From CADEEN01 sp963706685 (lineage in GTDB: Bacteria > Pseudomonadota > Gammaproteobacteria > Burkholderiales > Burkholderiaceae_C): DNA of 64,000 nucleotides. Both the position numbers and the translations under genes were made by a program. Positions 8,266 through 17,032 of this stretch are shown one piece after another (position 1 is the stretch's first letter; the number at the start of each line of letters is the position of its first letter). Location of the stretch: NCBI GenBank assembly GCA_963706685.1, contig CAVPMY010000017.1:531049-595048 (forward strand), in the 5' to 3' direction. The notes beneath the pieces are model-generated. The model was not told the DNA's origin. It did no database searches and worked only from the letters and a program-made list of their open reading frames with translations.

Positions 8266-10197
8266 TCACCTCGATGTGGTTTGCAGCAGCGTGTCGAACA
8301 CGCTCTGCGCGACCTGCAGCACCTTGGCTGCGGCTTGATAACTCTGCTGGAACTGGATCAATCGCGCCGCCTCTTCATCGAGGTTGACCCCGGTCTCGGC
8401 CGATACCCGCTCGCGGGCCTGCATCGCCACCGCGCCCGAGACATTGGCCGCCGTGCGCGCACCCTGCACGCTGACGCCGACGCCGGCCATCACGCTGGCA
8501 TAGGCATCGGTCACCGACTCGCCGCCGATGAAGGCCTGGTCGCGCAGGGCCGCGAACGCCAGCGCGTTGCCGTTGCTGACGCCCGGGTAGGCCGTCTTCG
8601 AGACCGTGAACTGGTCGCCGCTGGCGGGCACGCCGTCCAGGCTCAGCTCGAAACCGTTGAGCGCGATGGCCTGCCCCGGCTGCCAGGCGCCGCTGCCGCT
8701 GGACAGCAGCGCATTGCTGGTGCGGTCGCGCAGCTCCCAGTTGTAGGCGCCGGTGGCGGAGGTGAACGTGATCGACGCCGTCTGTTGCGGGTCGGCCAGC
8801 GGATCGACGACACGCAGGCTGGCGATCGTGGCGCTGCCGCTGTTGGCGATGCTGCGCTCGGCCTGCAGGGGCGAAGCCGCCGCCAGGCCCCGCGGGTCAT
8901 CGAGCACGCGGCGCATGTTGACCGCGGCGCGCGAGACCGGCTGCAGCAGGAAGCGGTCGGCGGGCGCTGCGGCGCTGACACTGATCGTCAGGCCATCGAC
9001 CGTGTCGCCGCTGGCGATGCTGCGCACCAGGCCGTCGGACAAGCGGGTCAACCGGTACTGGCCGGGAGTCGCCGGGTCGGTCGCCAGCGTGTACTCGCTG
9101 GCTTGCAACGCGGCTTCGTCGGCCACGGTCATCGACACGCTGCCGATGAAGTTGCCGGCGACATCGCGCGCATTGCTCTGGGCGGCGAGCGCCAGCGGCG
9201 CGCCAACGGCGAACAACGCGGCGCCGGCGCCCGGCGGCGTGCGTGCATCCAGCCCCAGCGCCTGCTGCTCGTTGAGGCGCATCGAGAACGCCGCCGCCAT
9301 GCGCCCCAGCGCGGTCCGCGCGTCGGCCAGATCTTCGTTCTGGAATCGCAGCAAGCCGCCGATCGAGCCGCTGCCCAGCAGCGATGACGGCAAGGTGCGC
9401 AGCGTGCTGCTGTCCTGCACGGCGATCGCGGCGCGCGTGGTGTCGAATTCATCGCTGACCAGCGCCAGCGGCGTGACCTGTGTGCCGAGCACCAGGCGCT
9501 GCCCTCCGGCGACGAAGACCGCCAAGGTACCGTCGTCGGCCGGCAGCGTGCTGACCTGCACCAGCTGGCTCAGCTCGGAGATCAACTGGTCGCGCTGGTC
9601 GAGCAGATCGTTGGGTGTCTGGCCGCTGCCGATGACCCGCGCGATCTGCTCATTGACCGTGGCGATGCCCTGCGACAAGCGGTTGACGCTGGCCACGGCG
9701 ACCTTCAGGTCCTGGACCACGCCGTCTTGCAGCGTGTCGATCTGCGCGCCGGCCGCGGCATAACGCTGCGCCATCTCCTGCGCGCGCGCCAGCACCACCT
9801 GGCGCGTCGACGTGTCCTGCGGGCTGTTGGCCAGATCGACCATGGCGTTGAGAAAAGCGCCCGCCACATAACCCAACCCGGCTTCGCCCGGCGGGAAGAT
9901 GGTTTCCAGGCGCTGCAGTTGTTCCAGCCGCGCACTGTCGGCCGCGGCCTGCGACGACGCCGTGGCCGCTTCGCGGGTCAGGAAGGCGTTGTGCGAGCGC
10001 GTCACTGCGGCCACATCCACGCCCTTGCCGAAGAAACCGGCGCCGGTGAACTGGCCCTGCGCCGTCGCGAACTCGACCTGCTGGCGCGAGTAGCCCTCGG
10101 TGTTGGCGTTGGCAATGTTGTGGCCGATCGTCTGCAACGCCGCGTAGTTGGCGAACATCGCGCGCGTGCCGATCGACAGCAGAGGCGTTGAACTCAT
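8266..10197 (-). CDS. flgK: Flagellar hook-associated protein FlgK (HAP1)
   Basis: A 643-residue junction protein exported by the flagellar type III system. The N-terminal rod-family motif LQTIGHNIANANTEGYSRQQ and the C-terminal helical end (SGVNLDEEAARLIQFQQSYQ) are diagnostic; the middle is the variable FlgK domain. The length is normal for betaproteobacteria. The ATG at 10197 overlaps the flgJ stop by 4 bp. Confidence 0.97.
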   Translation of the reverse strand: MSSTPLLSIGTRAMFANYAALQTIGHNIANANTEGYSRQQVEFATAQGQFTGAGFFGKGVDVAAVTRSHNAFLTREAATASSQAAADSARLEQLQRLETIFPPGEAGLGYVAGAFLNAMVDLANSPQDTSTRQVVLARAQEMAQRYAAAGAQIDTLQDGVVQDLKVAVASVNRLSQGIATVNEQIARVIGSGQTPNDLLDQRDQLISELSQLVQVSTLPADDGTLAVFVAGGQRLVLGTQVTPLALVSDEFDTTRAAIAVQDSSTLRTLPSSLLGSGSIGGLLRFQNEDLADARTALGRMAAAFSMRLNEQQALGLDARTPPGAGAALFAVGAPLALAAQSNARDVAGNFIGSVSMTVADEAALQASEYTLATDPATPGQYRLTRLSDGLVRSIASGDTVDGLTISVSAAAPADRFLLQPVSRAAVNMRRVLDDPRGLAAASPLQAERSIANSGSATIASLRVVDPLADPQQTASITFTSATGAYNWELRDRTSNALLSSGSGAWQPGQAIALNGFELSLDGVPASGDQFTVSKTAYPGVSNGNALAFAALRDQAFIGGESVTDAYASVMAGVGVSVQGARTAANVSGAVAMQARERVSAETGVNLDEEAARLIQFQQSYQAAAKVLQVAQSVFDTLLQTTSR

Positions 10198-11009
10198 GTC
10201 AAGCTCCGTTGCAGGCGCAAGGTGGTGTTGATGACGCGGCCGAGCTTGTCCGCGTAGGCAGGATCGGTGGCATAGCCGGCGCGCTGCAGTCCTTGCGCGA
10301 AGCCGGTCGCATCACTCGCCTGGGCCACCACGTCGCGGTAGCGCGGGCTCGTCTTCATCAGCCGTGCGTAGTCGGCGAACGATTCTTCGTAGCTCGAATA
10401 GGCGCGGAAGGCCTGCACCAGTTTCTTCGGCTGGCCGTCGATGTACTCGGTCGTCGTGACCTTGGCCACCGGACCCTTCCAGTCCGCATTGGCCTTGATG
10501 CCGAACAAGTTGAAGCTGTTCGAGCCGTCGGCCATGGCGATCGACTTCTTTCCCCAGCCGGTTTCGTGCGCCGCCTGCGCCACCATGAAGGCCGCGGGGA
10601 TGCCGGTCTTGGCTTGCGCCCTCTTCGCCGACTCGGTGTGCGCGGCGACGAATTCTCCGGCGCTGGTCGGCGCGCGCAGCGGCGTCGTCTGCGAGACGCG
10701 GTTGATCTGCGGCTTGGCCTTTGCAGCTTCGACCGCCAGACCCATCTGGCGCTCGAGCTGGCGGGCGATCGCATCGGCCAGGCCGCCCTTGACGCCGCTC
10801 ATCTTGCCGGCGTATTCGGTGTCCATCATCTCGGTGCCGAGCTTCGTGCCTTCGTTGTCGAGCATGCCCGAGCTCATCGTCGCCTGGCGCATCGACTTCA
10901 TCAGCTCCTGCATGAACAGCGACTCGAACTGCTTGGACACTTCCTTGATGGCGTGCTTCGGGTCTTGCGTGGCCAGGTTGCGCAGGCCGGCGAGTTGATC
11001 GACGTTCAT
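10194..11009 (-). CDS. flgJ: Flagellar rod assembly protein / peptidoglycan hydrolase FlgJ
   Basis: A 271-residue bifunctional periplasmic protein. The N-terminal ~90 residues are the rod-capping domain (KHAIKEVSKQFESLFMQELM), and residues ~120-265 are the glucosaminidase domain that opens a hole in murein for the rod. The catalytic glutamate lies in FMVAQAAHETGWGKKS, and FNLFGIKA follows as usual. Its start overlaps the flgI stop (ATGA). The two-domain form fits beta/gamma-proteobacteria; alpha relatives often lack the enzyme domain. Confidence 0.96.
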   Translation of the reverse strand: MNVDQLAGLRNLATQDPKHAIKEVSKQFESLFMQELMKSMRQATMSSGMLDNEGTKLGTEMMDTEYAGKMSGVKGGLADAIARQLERQMGLAVEAAKAKPQINRVSQTTPLRAPTSAGEFVAAHTESAKRAQAKTGIPAAFMVAQAAHETGWGKKSIAMADGSNSFNLFGIKANADWKGPVAKVTTTEYIDGQPKKLVQAFRAYSSYEESFADYARLMKTSPRYRDVVAQASDATGFAQGLQRAGYATDPAYADKLGRVINTTLRLQRSLT

Positions 11010-12214
11010 ATGACCTCGATCTCGGCGTTCAGCGCGCCCGCCGACTTCATCGCTTGGAGAATGGCCAGCAGATCTTGTGGCGTGGCCCCCAGCGCATTCA
11101 GCGCCTTGACCACATCGGCGAGCTTGGTGCCGGCGGGCATCTGCACCAGCGAGCCGCCTTGCTGCGTGATCGCGATGTCGGCCTTGTTGGCCTGCGCCGT
11201 CTGGCCGCCGGACAGCGGGCCCGGCTGGCTGATCAGCGGCGTGTTGCTGATCGTCACCGACAGGCTGCCATGCGCCACCGCGCAGGCCGCCAGCGTGACG
11301 GCGTCGTTCATCACCACCGAGCCGGTGCGCGCGTTGAGCACGATGCGCGCCGCCGGCTTGGCGAGTTCGAGCGACAGGTTCTCGACATCGGCCAGGAAGG
11401 CCACGCGGGCATTCATGTCCTGCGGTGCGCGCATGCGGACCACGCGGCCGTCGATCGCGAAGGCCGTGCCCTCGCCCTTGGCGGCGTTGATGGCCTTGGC
11501 CACGTTGCGTGCGGTCGAGAAGTCATCGCTCATCACATCGAGCTGCAAAAACTCGCCCTGCGCCAGCGGCGTCGGCACGCTGCGCTCTACCGTCGCGCCC
11601 TGCGGCACGCGGCCGGCAGACAGGTGGTTGATCTGCACCTTGGAACCCGCGGCCGAGGCCCCGGCGCCGCCGACGATCAGGTTGCCCTGCGCCAGCGCAT
11701 AGACCTGGCCATCGGCACCCTTGAGCGGCGTGACCACCAGCAAGCCGCCGCGCAGGCTCTTGGCATTGCCGAGCGAGGAGACGTTGACATCGATCGCCTG
11801 CCCCGGTTGAGCGAAGGCCGGCAGCGTGGCCGTGACCATCACCGCAGCCACGTTCTTGGACTGCAACTGCACGCCCGGCGGCACCGCGACACCCATCTGC
11901 GACAGCATCGCGGCCAGGCTTTGTGACGTGAACGGCGCACCCTGGCTCTGGTCGCCGCTGCCGTCGAGGCCGACGACCAGGCCGTAGCCGACAAGCTGGT
12001 TGGAGCGCACGCCCTGAACCGACGCCACTTCCTTGATGCGCGTCGCCGCATGCGCCGGCCACCAGATTGCGGCACTGGCGGCGAAGACCGTGAACGTGAT
12101 CGCGGCGCGGATGAAAAACCTCAGCCGGCGCGGAGCGATGCCTGCCGCCGGGCCGCCCCAAGGCAGGCGCGCCCCCTCGGGGGGCAGCGAACGAAGTGAG
12201 CTTGGGGGCTTCAT
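11006..12214 (-). CDS. flgI: Flagellar P-ring protein FlgI with repeat-derived N-terminal extension
   Basis: A 402-residue periplasmic P-ring subunit. The mature part starts at ATRIKEVASVQGVRSNQLVG and keeps the standard GYGLVVGLDGSGDQ block and the ending ALNAEIEVI. E. coli FlgI is about 365 residues; the excess is the first ~33 residues (MKPPSSLRSLPPEGARLPWG and on). These are encoded by an interspersed GC-rich repeat and precede the signal peptide FFIRAAITFTVFAASAA. No ATG, GTG or TTG lies between the repeat and the signal peptide, and ATG 12214 overlaps the flgH stop as ATGA. The extension is therefore probably translated. Confidence 0.94.
   Translation of the reverse strand: MKPPSSLRSLPPEGARLPWGGPAAGIAPRRLRFFIRAAITFTVFAASAAIWWPAHAATRIKEVASVQGVRSNQLVGYGLVVGLDGSGDQSQGAPFTSQSLAAMLSQMGVAVPPGVQLQSKNVAAVMVTATLPAFAQPGQAIDVNVSSLGNAKSLRGGLLVVTPLKGADGQVYALAQGNLIVGGAGASAAGSKVQINHLSAGRVPQGATVERSVPTPLAQGEFLQLDVMSDDFSTARNVAKAINAAKGEGTAFAIDGRVVRMRAPQDMNARVAFLADVENLSLELAKPAARIVLNARTGSVVMNDAVTLAACAVAHGSLSVTISNTPLISQPGPLSGGQTAQANKADIAITQQGGSLVQMPAGTKLADVVKALNALGATPQDLLAILQAMKSAGALNAEIEVI
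12139..12211. repeat. GC-rich interspersed repeat, copy 1 (inside 5' end of flgI)
   Basis: This carries the three-part pattern shared with four other places in the window: a C-run/G-run palindrome (CCCCCTCGGGGGG), a small hairpin (AGCGAACGAAGTGAGCT) and a closing GGGGG. It starts right at the flgH-stop/flgI-start overlap and stays in frame with flgI. Confidence 0.7.
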
Positions 12215-12960
12215 ATCGGCATCACCGACAAGAAGACGCGCGACAACCAGCCCATCACCTGCGCGTCCGCTTGTTGCCCGCGGCTGCGATGCTCGACCCG
12301 CACGTTGGCGATTTGCGCCGACGGCACGCTGTTGCCGGGCTGGATCGCCCGCGGGTCGACCTGCCCGGAGAAGCGCAGCACATCGACATTGGCATTGACG
12401 CCGATCTGCTTTTCGCCCTGGATCAGCAGGTGGCCGTTGGGCAGCACGCCGGTGACGAGCACGGTGATCGTGCCGCTGAAGTCGTTGCTGCTCTCGGTGG
12501 CGCCCTTGCCGCCGAAGGTGTTGCCGGCCGTGCCGCCGATGCCGGCGCGGCCGAACGAGTTGGGTGCGATGCCTGGCAGCGCCGTGATGGCGCCGCTCAA
12601 GCTGCCGCTCTTGTCGACCGAAGACGTCGACTTCTGACTGGCGCTGACCTTCTCGACGATGGTCACGGTCAGCGTGTCGCCCGGCAGGCGCGCGCGGTGG
12701 TCTTCGAACAGCGGCCGGTAGGCGGCGGCCTGGTAGATCGCGCCGTTGACTGCCGGCGCGACCACCACGGGTTGGACCGCGACCGGTGGCGGCGCACCGA
12801 TGTCCACCGGCGGCGCGCGATAGTTGTCGACGCTGGCGCAGCCGGCCAGCGAGCACAGCAGCGCGACGACCACACCACGCGGCGTGCGATGGCTGCGCGA
12901 AGCGGGCACCTTGCTGAGGCGACGACGCGGCACCGCGAAGCTGCAGGGCGGATGGTTCAT
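12211..12960 (-). CDS. flgH: Flagellar L-ring lipoprotein FlgH
   Basis: A 249-residue outer-membrane lipoprotein that forms the L ring. The long basic N-region is followed by hydrophobic GVVVALLCSLAGC with lipobox LAGC, giving an acylated cysteine near residue 41. Diagnostic FlgH blocks are LFEDHRARLPGDTLTVTIVE, LPNGHLLIQGEKQI and FSGQVDPRAIQPGN. ATG 12960 overlaps the flgG stop by 4 bp. Confidence 0.96.
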   Translation of the reverse strand: MNHPPCSFAVPRRRLSKVPASRSHRTPRGVVVALLCSLAGCASVDNYRAPPVDIGAPPPVAVQPVVVAPAVNGAIYQAAAYRPLFEDHRARLPGDTLTVTIVEKVSASQKSTSSVDKSGSLSGAITALPGIAPNSFGRAGIGGTAGNTFGGKGATESSNDFSGTITVLVTGVLPNGHLLIQGEKQIGVNANVDVLRFSGQVDPRAIQPGNSVPSAQIANVRVEHRSRGQQADAQVMGWLSRVFLSVMPI

Positions 12961-13739
12961 AGCTGCCCCAGCCGCTGCAGCATCTGATCCGATGTCTGGA
13001 TGGCCTTCGAGTTCAGCTCGTAGGCGCGCTGCGTGGCGATCATCGCCACCAGTTCTTCGACCACGTTGACATTGCTGGTCTCGACATAGCCCTGTTGCAG
13101 GTCGCCCAGGCCGTTGCTGCCCGGTGCGCCGGCTTGCGGCGTGCCCGACGCTGCCGTTTCGCCCCACAGGTTCTGGCCTTTCGGATCGAGCCCCGCCGGG
13201 TTGACGAACGTGGCGATCGTCAACTGGCCGATCGCCTGCGCCGTGGCCTGCCCGGGCAAGGACGCCGACACGGTGCCGTCGGGCGCGATCGTCACGCTTT
13301 GCGCGTTGGCCGGGATCGTGATGCCCGGCTGCACCAGGTAGCCGCTGTTGGTGACGAGCTGGCCGCTGGCATCGACCTGGAACGAGCCGTCGCGCGTGTA
13401 GGCCGACGTGCCGTCGGGTTGCTGGATCTGAAAAAAGCCCTGGCCCTTGATCGCCACGTCGAGGTTGTTCGACGTCTGCTGCAGATTGCCCTGCGTGAAG
13501 ATGCGCGACGTGGCCACCGGCCGCACGCCGAGGCCGACCTGCAGGCCGGTCGGCAACTGCGTCGCATCGCTGCTCGCCGCGCCGGCCTGGCGCAGGTTCT
13601 GGTAGATCAGATCCTCGAACACCACATGGCCGCGCTTGAAGCCGTTGGTGCCGACGTTGGCCAGGTTGTGCGAAATGTTGTCCAGCTGCGTCTGCTGGGC
13701 TTCCATGCCGGTCTTGGCGATCCAGAGGGATCGGATCAT
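12957..13739 (-). CDS. flgG: Flagellar distal rod protein FlgG
   Basis: A 260-residue rod protein, exactly the family length. The N-terminal rod motif (MIRSLWIAKTGMEAQQTQLD, then NISHNLANVGTNGFKR) and the C-terminal motif (YVETSNVNVVEELVAMIATQ) are both intact. The frame is open far upstream, but only ATG 13739 gives a FlgG N-terminus. In most relatives flgF lies directly upstream. Here a divergent two-component system intervenes, so flgG must start its own transcript. Confidence 0.97.
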   Translation of the reverse strand: MIRSLWIAKTGMEAQQTQLDNISHNLANVGTNGFKRGHVVFEDLIYQNLRQAGAASSDATQLPTGLQVGLGVRPVATSRIFTQGNLQQTSNNLDVAIKGQGFFQIQQPDGTSAYTRDGSFQVDASGQLVTNSGYLVQPGITIPANAQSVTIAPDGTVSASLPGQATAQAIGQLTIATFVNPAGLDPKGQNLWGETAASGTPQAGAPGSNGLGDLQQGYVETSNVNVVEELVAMIATQRAYELNSKAIQTSDQMLQRLGQL

Positions 13740-14177
13740 GAGGACGCTCCTTGGGTGCTTGGAGCGATCTTGCGGCGGACTTGAGGCCGCAGACGCCTCG
13801 ATAAAAGGCGCAATCAACGGCCAGTTATCGGCCTGAGGGCGCTCTCGCGAAGCGTTGCCAGACTCGAAAAGTAACATCGCGACCAAGGACTGCTGGGTCA
13901 GTGTTGGGTGCCGTTGGCAAACGAATCGTGTGCCGGCTCTTGGGCGCTGGAAGTTGCGGCTTTTTTGTTCTTGGATCTGGCAAGACTTGCTGCAATCTGA
14001 CCGCAAATCACTGCAGATGGCGAAAGCCAGGCATGAACACGCTGGGCAGGTAACTGACGGACGCATCGATCGTCGGTTGACAGGCCACCGATCTGCGCTT
14101 CAGCCAGGCGCGGCATTCAGGACTTCTTAAGGCATGACGCCTAAACTTCGCTCGTCCGAGTAGGTCGGGTTCGTGCA
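13740..14177. other. Intergenic region between flgG and the inserted two-component system
   Basis: 438 bases with divergent genes on each side, so it should contain promoters for flgG-flgL (minus) and for the response regulator (plus). It is less GC-rich than its surroundings and contains a T-run (TTTTTTG near 13960). On the minus strand an exact sigma-28 -10 octamer GCCGATAA lies at 13825-13832, 86 bases before flgG, but without a matching -35. I see no convincing ORF or RNA. Confidence 0.5.
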
Positions 14178-14843
14178 ATGAACGTATTGCTGGTGGAAGA
14201 TGACATTGCACTGGCCAATGCGGTCGCTTCCTACCTCAGCGTCAAAGGCATTGCCGTTGACTGCGCGGTATCGTTGCAACAGGCCTGGGCCCTGTCGACC
14301 GAGTTGCACTGGGACGCCATGCTGCTCGATCTGCACCTGCCTGACGGTGACGGCCTGTGCCTGATCCCTGCGGTGCGGGCGTGGTTTCCTGCCGCCTCCA
14401 TCATCATCATCACGGCATGCGATCACGTCACTGACCGCATCCGCGGACTCGACACGGGAGCCGACGACTATCTGGTAAAACCCTTCGATCCTGATGAACT
14501 CCTGGCGCGGCTGGGCGCTGTCACGCGTTGCCGCAACAGACGCACGAGTTCGCTGGTGAAAGTTGGCGCACTGATGATCGACCTGGCCGGCCTGTCGGTC
14601 ACTCGCAACGGTCAGCGGATCGACCTGACCACCACGGAGTGGAGCCTGATGCGTGTCATGGCCGCGGGCGTTGGCCGGGTCCAGATCAAGGACTCGTTGC
14701 TCAAGGCCATCTACGGTTTCGACAGCCAAGCCACCAGCAACGCGCTCGAGGTCTTCATCTGCAATCTGCGACGCAAGCTCGGCCCCGACAGCATCCAGAC
14801 GGTACCGGGAACTGGCTATCGACTGACGGGGGGCAAGGCATGA
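14178..14843 (+). CDS. OmpR/QseB-family response regulator
   Basis: A 221-residue two-domain regulator. The receiver has acidic pair E7-D8-D9 (LLVEDDI), phospho-acceptor D51 (LLDLHLPDGDG), T79 and K101 (YLVKPFD). The C-terminal winged helix (ITLTTTEWSL-like DLTTTEWSLMRVM, then NALEVFICNLRRKLG and VPGTGYRL) binds DNA. The stop overlaps the kinase start as ATGA. The pair is on the opposite strand to the flagellar genes around it. QseB-like systems in other bacteria can control motility, but nothing here proves that. Confidence 0.93.
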   Translation: MNVLLVEDDIALANAVASYLSVKGIAVDCAVSLQQAWALSTELHWDAMLLDLHLPDGDGLCLIPAVRAWFPAASIIIITACDHVTDRIRGLDTGADDYLVKPFDPDELLARLGAVTRCRNRRTSSLVKVGALMIDLAGLSVTRNGQRIDLTTTEWSLMRVMAAGVGRVQIKDSLLKAIYGFDSQATSNALEVFICNLRRKLGPDSIQTVPGTGYRLTGGKA

Positions 14844-16264
14844 GCCGCCGTCGCAGCCTGTCGACGCAGCTGACTCGCACGCTGATCGTCACCATCGGCT
14901 GCGTGTGGCTGTTGATGGCGGCCGCGAGCGCATGGCAGGCCCGTGGCGAATTGAGCGAAGCCATGGACAGCACGTTGGTCGACAGTTCGCATCGTCTGTT
15001 GCATTTGGCCATGCACGACATCGCGGTCAACGACCTGGCTCAGCCCGCCCGCCGCGCTTCACTGCCCGTGGGCATGGGGGCGGGCATGGGCGAACCCCTC
15101 CAGGAGCACGACCACCTGATCTATCAAATCGTCAATGACGCCGGGCAGGTGCTGATGCGCTCCAAGGATGCGCCCGAGCTTGCGCTGGACGTGACGCGGT
15201 CGATCGGTTTTGCAGACTTGCCGGACTGGAGGGTCTATACCTACAAGCACCCGGAGCGCCCGATCTACATCCACGTTGCCGAACAAGCCTCGCACCGCAC
15301 CGACGCCGTACTGCAAACCGTGCTCTGGCTGGCGTTGCCCATGCTCGCCGCGCTGCCGTTGTTGGGGTTGCTGATTCACGCCCTGACCCGTCGAGCAATG
15401 TGGCCGCTGCACAGGTTCGCCGATGAAATCCAGCAGCGCGGTGGGCAGAATCTGAGTCCCATCACCGTGCCGGCGCAATCGACCGAGATCGAGGTCATCA
15501 CCCACAGCACGAACCACCTGTTGCAACGGCTGACCGAGGCGCTCCATGTTGAAAGGGCGTTGACGGCCAATGCCGCGCACGAACTGCGCACGCCGCTGGC
15601 TGCGGCCCTGCTGCGCATGCACACGTTGCTGAGCATGCCCCTGGGGTCGCGCGCGCACGACGAGGCGAAACAGGCTCTGGCATCCATGCTGACGCTGAAT
15701 CGACGTTCCGAGAAGTTGCTGCAGTTCTCGCGTGCGGAATCGAGCATGGTACTGACGGACGCTGCGGTCGATCTGGGTGAACTGGCAACCGTCCTGGCTG
15801 AAGAGTTCTGGGCTCTGAGCGACATGCGCGAACGTTTGCATCTGCGCTGCGCTGCCAACGAAAACGCCGTCGTCCTCGGCGATTTCGATACCCTGGCGAT
15901 CGCGCTGCGCAACTTGATCGAGAACGCCGTCAGGCATTGCAAAGAAGGGTCCATCGAGGTCATCGTCGCAGCGCCCGGCACGATGCTCGTGCGTGACGCA
16001 GGGTCCGGCGTGGCGCCCGAGGCGCTGGCACGCATTCGACAGCGCCATGTGACGCACTCGCGCGATCCAGCGGGTTTCGGACTTGGGCTGTCGATCGTGG
16101 CCTCGATCGTCGAACGACACGGCGGCCAGTTGGTGCTGTCGTCGCCACCCGCCGGCATGTCACATGGTTTCGAGGCCACCATTCACCTGCCGACGGCCGA
16201 TGCCCCGTTGCCCCATGCGAACGTATCGACTGCCGCACACACGCGCGACACGCCGCTGCATTGA
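14840..16264 (+). CDS. QseC-like sensor histidine kinase
   Basis: 474 residues. TM1 is at ~12-31 and TM2 at ~157-180, enclosing a ~125-residue periplasmic sensor. A linker follows, then the dimerisation/H-box with H247 (NAAHELRTPLA) and an ATPase domain with N-box NLIENAVRH (N358, N362), G1 DAGSGVAP and G2 GFGLGLSIV. The periplasmic part contains GMGAGMGEP and several histidines but no motif I can name. Its stop (16262-16264) directly abuts the stop of convergent flgF (16265-16267) with no intergenic base. Confidence 0.93.
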   Translation: MSRRRSLSTQLTRTLIVTIGCVWLLMAAASAWQARGELSEAMDSTLVDSSHRLLHLAMHDIAVNDLAQPARRASLPVGMGAGMGEPLQEHDHLIYQIVNDAGQVLMRSKDAPELALDVTRSIGFADLPDWRVYTYKHPERPIYIHVAEQASHRTDAVLQTVLWLALPMLAALPLLGLLIHALTRRAMWPLHRFADEIQQRGGQNLSPITVPAQSTEIEVITHSTNHLLQRLTEALHVERALTANAAHELRTPLAAALLRMHTLLSMPLGSRAHDEAKQALASMLTLNRRSEKLLQFSRAESSMVLTDAAVDLGELATVLAEEFWALSDMRERLHLRCAANENAVVLGDFDTLAIALRNLIENAVRHCKEGSIEVIVAAPGTMLVRDAGSGVAPEALARIRQRHVTHSRDPAGFGLGLSIVASIVERHGGQLVLSSPPAGMSHGFEATIHLPTADAPLPHANVSTAAHTRDTPLH

Positions 16265-17004
16265 CTACATCCCGTTCGGCGACAGCAGCTTGGCCGCCGT
16301 CTGCTCCTGGCGCTCGGCCGTCTGCAGCAGCTTCATCTGGTGCTCGAACTGGCGTGCTGCGGAGATCATCGCGATCATCGTTTCGACGGCGCTGACGTTC
16401 GAGCCTTCGAGCGCGCCGTCTTGCAGTCGCGCATTGGCGTCGCGCTGCCAGGTCGCCCTCGGCGGCGCGGAACAGGCCGTCGTCGCTGCGCGTCAAGGCG
16501 GCCGGGTTCTCGGGCGTGACGAGCTTCAGGCGGCCGACGGTGCTGGAGCCGCCGTTGGCGCGCTGGCACTGACCGTGCCGTCGCCGGCGATGCTGACTTC
16601 GGCGTTCGCCGGCACGTTGATCGGCCCGCCGTCGCCGAGCACGGTCAAGCCGTTCCGGGTGACGAGTTGGCCCTCGGCATCGACATCGAGCGCGCCGGCG
16701 CGCGTGTAGGCCTCGGTGCCGTCGAGTCCCTGCACGGTCAACCAGGCGTTGCCCTTCATCGCCACGTCGAGGCGGCCGGCCGGTGGCGTGTGACCGTGCC
16801 GGGCTCGTGGTTGGCGCCGACCGTCGACTCGAGCGCGTAGACGCGCGTGCTGGCGCCGCTGCCCTGCACCGGCACGGCGCGAAACGCGGCCAGTTCGGCG
16901 CGAAAGCCATTGGTCGAGACGTTGGCCAGGTTGTTGGCCAGCACCTCCTGGCGCTGCATCGCCGCCTTGGCGCCGGACATGCTCAGGTAGATCATGCGGT
17001 CCAT
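16265..17004 (-). CDS. flgF: Flagellar proximal rod protein FlgF (frameshifted here)
   Basis: Pieces of one FlgF are spread over three frames: MDRMIYLSMSGAKAAMQRQE to GANHEPGTV, then LDVAMKGNAWLTVQGLDGTE to AEVSIAGDGTVSAS, then VGRLKLVTPENPAALTRSDD, and finally QMKLLQTAERQEQTAAKLLS ending NGM. Joined, they give ~245 residues, the family length. Around 16775-16795 two extra C residues (on the coding strand, CGCCACC and GCCGCCTCG where CGCACC and GCCGCTCG fit) account for the first break. As FlgF is needed for rod assembly and the rest of the system is complete, I take these as sequence errors. Confidence 0.88.
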
Positions 17005-17032
17005 GGCGGCTCGTCGCTCCTAAGCCGTGGAA

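Noticed and set aside
13740..14066. N-terminal extension of FlgG to residue +109
   Set aside because: FlgG proteins are ~260 residues and begin MIRSLWIAKTGM; the extension has no rod-protein character and would cover the divergent promoter region.
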